Of a stretch of DNA of 11,208 bases, positions 7,602 to 11,208 are shown piece by piece. Position 1 is the stretch's first letter. Every line of letters starts with the position of its first letter. The position numbers and the translations under genes were made by a program. The stretch lies in assembly GCA_022925895.1 (NCBI GenBank), contig JAKSYS010000270.1, positions 64,001 through 75,208 on the forward strand, given 5' to 3'. The notes under the pieces were generated by a model. The model made no database searches. It worked only from the letters and a program-made list of their open reading frames with translations, and had not been told where the DNA came from. This DNA is from Fragilaria crotonensis. Lineage: Eukaryota; Bacillariophyta; Fragilariophyceae; Fragilariales; Fragilariaceae.

Positions 7602-8857
7602 ATGTCCAGCGTTCATCACAGTCGTCACAGCATCGCCTCGAAGCCTCAAAAGGAAACCTCCCTTGATTGCCGAGAGTCCCATGACGCCCTAGAACCCGAG
7701 ATATCATACGACCAGGAATTCCTTCTATCAGCGATTTCCGAAGCTGACGATGATATCAACGACGCCATTGAGGTGCAGCAAGCGCTGATGGCAAAGCTGA
7801 CCGCTGCACAGGTACGACTCTCGCGGCTCAAGCTCAAACATAAAGCGCAAGCGACGATCGTCGTTTGAACATGTACGACATCCTCTACAACCAAATTCCG
7901 GGATACAACAATCACAGGGCGATTCCGCCAATCTCTTATGATATCGTGGAATCCAAAACCAGGTGGGCATGTACCGCCTCTTCGACTGCGTCGCCAAAGG
8001 AGGGTTTGCCAAGGTCTTTCGTGCCAAGCACGAAGTCCGTGGCACGTTTCATGCCATTAAGCGTTTAGACAAGCGCCAGTTCAGTTCGATCAAGGATGTT
8101 GCTCAACTAGGACGGGAAATCCAAGTTTTGAAAAGTGAGATCCGATAATGTGTCCGAATGTTCTGAAGTCATTAACGCAACCGCGCATATTTATATCGTC
8201 ATGGGATTGAGCTTTTGCGATCTTCATACCTATTTTTCAAAGTGGAGGTCCACAATGGGGGATTCCGTTGTTTGTGAAGTCGCATGTGGCATACTTGACG
8301 GCCTCGAATGCCTTCATCACATCGGAGTTGCACATCTCGATTTGAAACCAGAGAACATTCTCGTGTCTAAAGATGTCCAACCGTGGATGCTGTCTGCCAA
8401 ACACATCAAGATTTGTGATCTTGGTCTTTGTGCCATCTCACCAGTACCAAGGGATGCGATCAACGTTGATTCCATGCGAGGAACCGCAGGTTTTATGAGC
8501 CCAGAAATGGTTTTGCTTCGGGAGGGGTGCACTGTCGAGGGGCGCTTTTGTGACATGTGGTCGTTGGGTGTGATACTGTTGGAGCTCCTCGAGGGAGTCT
8601 CCTCCAAGTGGTTCACTATCTACCACACCCAACGCGAGAAGCGAGACGACGAATGGTTTTCCGCAAAGCTAAATGGCGAGTTAGTAAAGATTCAGAAGTC
8701 GACATACCCTCATAGTTCTGGGCATGATTTGATTCGACGCATGCTTCGGTGGGTCCCAGAATTGCGCATCTCTGCCAAACGGTCTCTCCAACATCCTTGG
8801 GTGTTGCGTGTTCGTCCCTCTCAAGGACACCAACATGAATCAAATATAGCCACATAA
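7602..8857 (+). CDS. Protein kinase, CAMK-like, with probable intron and one apparent frameshift
   Basis: The product is a Ser/Thr-type kinase. Exon 1 (7602-7811) encodes 70 residues with an acidic, helix-prone end (residues 38-70). Kinase motifs follow in order. The glycine-rich loop is AKGGFAKVFRAKH. The ATP-binding Lys in HAIKRLDK is codon 8059-8061. REIQVLK is a helix-C-like segment. The hinge strand is AHIYIVMG. The catalytic loop is HLDLKPEN, with Asp at 8339-8341. The metal-binding motif is DLG at 8417-8425, followed by SPE at 8498-8506, DMWSLGVILLELL and an Arg in ELRISAKRSLQHPWV. HLD for HRD occurs in myosin-light-chain-type kinases and DLG for DFG in several others, so activity is still plausible. 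A 151-bp intron joins exon 1 to the glycine loop in phase. At the AAAA run 8131-8134 the frame changes: the upstream frame stops at 8148, and the hinge and the rest lie in the next frame, which stays open to TAA at 8855-8857. No intron fits that gap. It converges on presenilin 81 bp away. A pseudogene or base error is possible. Confidence 0.75.
7812..7962 (+). other. Probable intron in the kinase gene
   Basis: The donor is CAG|GTACGA after codon 70 and the acceptor CCAG|GTGGGC. Both ends are phase 0, so LTAAQ joins directly to VGMYRLFDCVAKGG in the kinase frame. Read through instead, the first frame stops at 7868 and the kinase frame is reached only by a shift near 7963. The polypyrimidine tract is weak. 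The alternative is a further one-base indel in the GGG run at 7965-7967, because the other frame (ISYDIVESKTRW) also runs right up to this point. Confidence 0.5.
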
Positions 8858-8938
8858 CGAAAAGCACCACCGGAAAACAACGACAATGCAACTTAGGAGT
8901 TTCTGATGCGAGTTAACCATTGTTAGTGTGACTTTACT

Positions 8939-10684
8939 CTAAACGTAGTATGGCTGCCTCATGATCGCTTCAATCCATGGCTCTATCAGCAACCTTGTGA
9001 AGATGTAAAAAATAACGCCGAGAAAGATGCTGATCGGTAACGCGGGTAGCGCATGATGATAGACTGCAAGCAAAATGAGCGTGCCTCCAAGCCCTGCTAA
9101 GATAACCAACATGCACGACGCAAAAGTGGCAAAGCTGTATTGGGCCGCCTTTCCGACCAAAACACTGTAAAAGATAAAATCACCTAGACCCAGTCGAATT
9201 GAGTTTCTGGCCTTTCGGTTCTCCTCGTCATCTTCGTCATATTCTTCTGCGAAGACCTTGCCTCCACGGTCGACCCACAGCGTTCTCTTGGGGGTCCCAA
9301 ATCGATCCCGTTCTAGGTAAGTCTTGCCTCGACCCAATCGCTCAATTCTCCCTCCTTGTCTTGGAAGTCGCACCGTAACCATTGATTTGAGCTGGGAAGG
9401 CGTGGGATCCTGTGGCATGTCGCCAGCCAACAACGGCGTTGGAGACACCCCAGTATCGGATCCCGTTGAGAAGTCAAAGACGCCGACGAGCGGGAGGTTG
9501 TAGACGCGTGCGATAGCGAGGGGAACCTCGGCCGTTGGGTCATCCAATTCATTGACAACCTCATCGTCATCATTCCCATGGCTTTCTGAATCTTCATCGA
9601 CAGACGATCGATTCAAAGCAATTGCGTCGTTTGTTTCGGTTGTTGAAGTATTTGCAGGTAGCGTTGCCAAATCGCTCCTTGATCTGGCAGGCGTAGGTAG
9701 GTTGGGAACTCCTGGTCGCCGAGCTTCTGGTGGAAGTTCTGCTTCATAAAGTAGTCCAGGCATAGCAGGGGAGTCATCTTCTGACATGAGGTTGACCAAG
9801 GCACGTAAGGGACCGCAGGGTGTCAGGACGGCACATAAGTCATACAAAGCCAACATCACCAGCAATGTCCACGTAGTCCAAGTATCAAAATGTGCGAGCT
9901 GCCACGCCAAAATAACCGATGTCGCAACTAAATAACCTTGCGTGACATAGGCCGGGACACCTTTCGTCCAGAAGATTGAAATAATCCCAACAACCGCGAA
10001 ATTGTACATGGCGAAGTAAAAGCTCAGTACATCGATTGGAATCTGATATATGTCGATCGCCACCTCGAACATGGAGCCACCCAACACTCCCAACAGCGTG
10101 GCTGACGACAAAACCATGTAACCAATTAAGCACTTCATGAATTTGAATTTGTATAAAAAGACAATGACAAATGTCATCGCACATATCACCGAAACCATGA
10201 TGAAAGCATTTCCTAAACTCAAGGCAAGCGCCTTGCCGGCAGAATCTGACGAGTTCCCCTTCCATACAGTATATGCGTCTTGCATCGCTGCCTCTCCCTG
10301 TTCCAGTGTCTCTTCGTTGTTAATGCAGACAACAGCGACGGCCGCCAGAATCATGGTAAAAGAAACTAAAGCGAGTAGACAATGTGAGTCAGTACATAGA
10401 AAATCCGTTCCTTCTCTCACACATATCCTTTATCCTAACTTACCAGGCTTGGCTATGGCATGATAAGACGACGAACTGTAGAGCAACTCCTCCAAGGACA
10501 TTTCATTGGATTCATCATCATCTTCGTCCTCGTCTACGATTTCATCCTCGAATCTCTCCGTAGTGGCAGCTTGCGTTGGTAGATCATTCTGCAATTCGTA
10601 GCCGCTAGTGATAGGTTGCTCTGTTGCGATGGTGGCCCCATAACACTCTGGATGAGATGAGCTTGGAGGAGTATCAGTTCCCAT
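8939..10684 (-). CDS. Presenilin, GxGD intramembrane aspartyl protease
   Basis: Joining 10684-10444 to 10365-8939 gives 555 residues. Presenilin is the catalytic subunit of gamma-secretase, which cleaves single-pass membrane proteins within the bilayer in ER, Golgi or endosomal membranes. Residues 1-80 are hydrophilic with an acidic run at 46-60. Nine membrane segments follow at about 81-97, 137-154, 159-184, 193-213, 220-240, 245-267, 472-488, 492-516 and 519-541. The two catalytic aspartates are in ALYDLCAVL (D256, segment 6) and LGLGDFIFYS (D476, segment 7), and the PAL motif is in ALPALPIS (521-523, segment 9). The 6-7 loop is about 200 residues, acidic and Ser/Pro-rich. Endoproteolysis normally occurs in this loop; no site is obvious here. 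The intron phase fits exactly. The length is somewhat above animal presenilins (about 450-470), mainly from the N-terminus and this loop. All key residues are intact. No signal peptide peptidase features were preferred: the topology and the long loop are presenilin-type. Confidence 0.95.
10366..10443 (-). other. Presenilin intron, 78 bp
   Basis: The donor on the minus strand is CCTG|GTAAGTTAGG and the acceptor is CTCGCTTTAG|TTTC. A branch-site-like ACTGACTCAC lies about 30 nt before the acceptor. The codon GTT (Val81) is split 1/2. Without splicing, exon 1 runs into TAA six codons past the donor, and the first membrane segment loses its upstream partner. Confidence 0.9.
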
Positions 10685-10738
10685 GGTTAGTGGTTATTGA
10701 TGATCGGTATGGAGTCTAGAGTATGGCGTTTCTGATCC

Positions 10739-10763
10739 GGGGTCAGGGGTCAGGGGTCAGGGG
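10739..10763 (+). repeat. Perfect G-quadruplex-type repeat, (GGGGTCA)3 GGGG
   Basis: Four runs of exactly four G start at 10739, 10746, 10753 and 10760, separated by identical TCA loops. This meets the usual four-tract G4 pattern with short loops. It lies 55-79 bp upstream of the presenilin ATG. The G-rich strand is the plus strand, which is the template strand for presenilin transcription, so an RNA quadruplex in that transcript is not expected. Confidence 0.75.
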
Positions 10764-10885
10764 TATAGGATTTGATTGTCATTGTATGCAAAACTGATCC
10801 ATGAAAATCGGCTAAATTTTTATAGCAACCGCCAGGCTCCGTAACAACATAACGGCATAACTGCATAAACTCGAACTTATCGCAT

Positions 10886-10906
10886 ACTGTAGACTGTAGA
10901 CTGTAG
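10886..10906 (+). repeat. Three perfect ACTGTAG copies
   Basis: ACTGTAG repeats head to tail at 10886-10892, 10893-10899 and 10900-10906, followed by another TAG. It is a second 7-bp, three-copy repeat about 125 bp from the G-rich one. Confidence 0.65.
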
Positions 10907-10933
10907 TAGAAGAGGACAAGCCAAGAATTCGTA

Positions 10934-11208
10934 TCATAGAAACGTAAAAACGCAGACTTCACCCCTCGTGCAGACGAGTACAACAAACAACACCCCCAGA
11001 AAGCTAATACGCTTTGATGCAGCGAACGTCAGGTCGACGTCGTCCAGTAGCGTGAGGCTATGTGTATGCTTTGGTTCATAGGTCGCAAAAGAAGCCATTG
11101 TTGATGGCTGGCTTGAGTCGGTGCAAAGATGCGGAAAGCCACCTTCTACACTTTCCGTCAAAACGTCTGCTCCTGGATCCGTTGGAGATTGCGGACAGTA
11201 TGACCAAG
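10934..11208 (-). CDS. Probable C-terminal part of an unrecognised protein, partial
   Basis: The minus strand is open from the right window edge to a TGA at 10936-10934, giving about 90 codons. The visible part starts WSYCPQSPTDPGADV and includes TLLDDVDLTFAASKRISF. It ends in a hydrophobic stretch FLGVLFVVLVC near the C-terminus followed by a short tail. No family is recognised. The first half has balanced, protein-like composition. The last 25 residues may be read-through past a splice site or a true tail anchor. An internal ATG (MASFATYEPKH) at 11100-11098 could instead start a 54-residue protein. The stop lies 250 bp upstream of the presenilin start, in the same orientation. Confidence 0.35.
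   Translation of the reverse strand, partial: WSYCPQSPTDPGADVLTESVEGGFPHLCTDSSQPSTMASFATYEPKHTHSLTLLDDVDLTFAASKRISFLGVLFVVLVCTRGEVCVFTFL

Larger units (their letters stand above)
10685..10933. promoter_or_regulatory. Presenilin upstream region with two heptamer repeats
   Basis: About 250 bp lie between the end of the right-hand minus-strand frame and the presenilin ATG. This must hold the 3' end of the former and the promoter/5' UTR of the latter. It contains the (GGGGTCA)3-GGGG element at 10739-10763 and (ACTGTAG)3 at 10886-10906. No TATA box at a standard distance is evident. Confidence 0.4.

Noticed and set aside
8135-8211. Intron explaining the kinase frame change (GTGAGA ... TTGAG)
   Set aside because: It would remove the hinge strand AHIYIVMG, which is a conserved kinase element.
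9313-9597. Minus-strand frames inside the presenilin region (9313-9597, 9613-9804, 9885-10265)
   Set aside because: Other-frame shadows of the presenilin exon; the main frame is fully explained.
1-11208. CRISPR array, phage or defence island
   Set aside because: No direct-repeat/spacer array, no bacterial-style operons or ribosome-binding sites; introns and gene style are eukaryotic.

Overview
This window looks like compact nuclear DNA of a unicellular eukaryote. A diatom or other stramenopile is my best guess, perhaps Phaeodactylum-like, but the lineage is inferred from style and cannot be proven here. The pointers are short GT-AG introns (78 bp in the clearest case), genes packed on both strands in convergent and divergent pairs with 75-80 bp between convergent 3' ends, balanced base composition, long disordered Ser/Arg/Asp-rich proteins, and intergenic DNA full of GTAC palindromes. 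There is no bacterial operon, CRISPR array, tRNA, rRNA or intact mobile element.

Layout from left to right. (1) 1-95, minus: N-terminus of an unrecognised gene leaving the window. (2) 96-2763: 2.7 kb without a convincing intact gene. It has a GTAC-palindrome field next to the first gene, a purine-skewed minus-strand stretch that reads like a decayed coding fragment, and a five-copy TGGGTGCAG array. (3) 2764-3900, plus: disordered 378-aa protein. (4) 3976-5212, minus: a 2-oxoglutarate/Fe(II) oxygenase-like gene whose HxD, distal His and Arg motifs are all visible but lie in three different frames. (5) 5213-6069: divergent promoter region, again GTAC-rich, with a 14-bp tandem repeat. (6) 6070-7167, plus: disordered, basic/acidic protein of nuclear character. 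(7) 7602-8857, plus: a protein kinase with a probable 151-bp intron and one apparent frameshift at an A-run. (8) 8939-10684, minus: a clear presenilin (GxGD intramembrane aspartyl protease) in two exons. (9) 10685-10933: presenilin upstream region with a perfect G-quadruplex-type repeat and a second heptamer repeat. (10) 10934-11208, minus: probable C-terminal part of another gene entering from the right.

The genes do not form a recognisable pathway; this is ordinary eukaryotic gene order. The points most worth a second look are the apparent frameshifts in two conserved enzyme genes beside intact neighbours, the G4-type repeat about 55 bp upstream of the presenilin start codon, and the GTAC-palindrome clusters confined to gene-upstream DNA. 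I did not find a convincing new biological system.
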